Part shown: positions 5,198-5,462 of the stretch, in pieces | How positions within the stretch are numbered: position 1 is the stretch's first letter | Layout of the letters: every line of letters starts with the position of its first letter | Source of the DNA: JAWLFI01 sp964627995 | Lineage (GTDB): Bacteria > Bacteroidota > Bacteroidia > Chitinophagales > Saprospiraceae | Length of the DNA stretch: 5,462 bases | Reading direction: 5' to 3' | Assembly (NCBI GenBank): GCA_964627995.1 | Contig: CAZVLN010000085.1 | Location: forward strand, 1-5,462 | The notes under the pieces: model-generated | What the model was told of the DNA's origin: nothing | Databases searched by the model: none | Seen by the model: the letters and a program-made list of their open reading frames with translations, nothing else | Position numbers and translations under genes: made by a program

Positions 5198-5445
5198 TAA
5201 GCGTTTCTGCTTAATAAGAGTGTGCAATGTGCGGGTGCATACGATATGACGGCAAGGCCGTCATGCGATCGGGCATTAAGGCCGATCCGTTGTCGCGCCC
5301 CGCAAAATGCAGCGTTCGGCCGCAGGATTGCGGTCGTAAATGGCTTACTGTTTAAGCCCCGTGCCCCGCACGGGGTGAGTTTAAGCCATTTAGCGTAATG
5401 AGCGGCAGGAGCGGATAAAATCCACTGACCGTCGATAGACATCGA
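5198..5445 (+). other. GC-rich stem-loop array: structured RNA or dispersed/mobile repeat element
   Basis: Six stem-loops follow one another. (1) TAAGCG/TGCTTA (5198-5203, 5208-5213). (2) Perfect ATGACGGC-AAG-GCCGTCAT (5246-5264). (3) GATC-G-GGC/GCCGATC (5267-5274, 5281-5287). (4) CGGCCGCA/TGCGGTCG (5317-5324, 5329-5336). (5) An 11-bp stem TAAATGGCTTA/TAAGCCATTTA (5337-5347, 5382-5392) enclosing CCCCGTGC-CCC-GCACGGGG (5357-5375). (6) TCGAT-AGAC-ATCGA (5432-5445). Stems 1 and 4 contain G-T pairs that work only in plus-strand RNA, hinting at that strand. The block is visibly richer in GC than its left neighbour and may continue past the window. An 88-codon open frame on the minus strand (5176-5442) crosses all but the tip of the last stem; I take it as a by-product. 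I cannot name an RNA family, integron attC site or insertion-sequence end that fits. Confidence 0.5.
5350..5387. repeat. 9-bp direct repeat GTTTAAGCC flanking the CCCCGTGC hairpin
   Basis: Copies are at 5350-5358 and 5379-5387. Both contain TAAGCC, the complement of GGCTTA at 5342-5347, so that segment can pair with either copy. Pairing with the near copy (loop CTGTT) breaks the long stem and takes two bases of the inner CCCCGTGC stem. Confidence 0.6.
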
Positions 5446-5462
5446 AGCCGGACAGCCTCAAG

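Noticed and set aside
5176..5442. 88-codon minus-strand open frame across the stem-loop block
   Set aside because: It crosses all but the tip of the last of six stem-loops, has odd composition (Ala, Leu, Arg and Cys rich, with no domain or membrane pattern), and has no promoter or leader signal. The lack of stops is explained by high GC.
5198..5462. Integron attC site, group II intron end or CRISPR array
   Set aside because: No GTTRRRY/RYYYAAC pair, no domain V-like sequence and no regularly spaced identical repeats were found; the stems differ from each other in sequence.

Overview
The window looks like a chromosomal piece of a Bacteroidota (FCB-group) bacterium, probably free-living and possibly marine. 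The evidence is a secreted family-16 glucanase ending in a type IX secretion (T9SS) sorting domain, two lipoproteins with Bacteroidota-style lipoboxes, start codons with A/T-rich leaders instead of Shine-Dalgarno sequences, and a few TTTG/TAnnTTTG-like promoter candidates. No rRNA, tRNA, CRISPR array, transposase or phage gene was recognised.

Layout, left to right. Positions 1-1403 (minus strand) hold two lipoprotein genes in tandem: a beta-propeller-like lipoprotein (183-1403), then the first 42 codons of a second lipoprotein that runs off the left edge (1-128). Positions 1404-1888 are non-coding, with a 9-bp inverted repeat and perhaps a decayed reading frame. A two-helix membrane protein lies at 1889-2155 (plus). 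It converges across about 260 nt on the GH16 laminarinase-like gene (2415-4025, minus). That gene is divergent, across 164 nt, from a flavodoxin-fold oxidoreductase (4190-4903, plus). The shared intergenic region carries a perfect 17-nt palindrome, a plausible operator. Positions 4904-5462 hold no convincing gene: first ordinary AT-rich sequence with short repeat scraps, then a hairpin followed by a T tract (5125-5177), then a GC-rich block packed with stem-loops (about 5198-5445).

How the genes work together. The GH16 enzyme should act outside the cell or on its surface on beta-1,3-glucans. It stands alone here, with no SusC/SusD, transporter or other glycosidase beside it. The flavoprotein, the membrane protein and the lipoproteins show no clear pathway link to it. 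The least explained part of the window is the stem-loop block at the right end. It looks like a structured RNA or a mobile or dispersed repeat, not a gene. I did not find a recognisable new multi-gene system.
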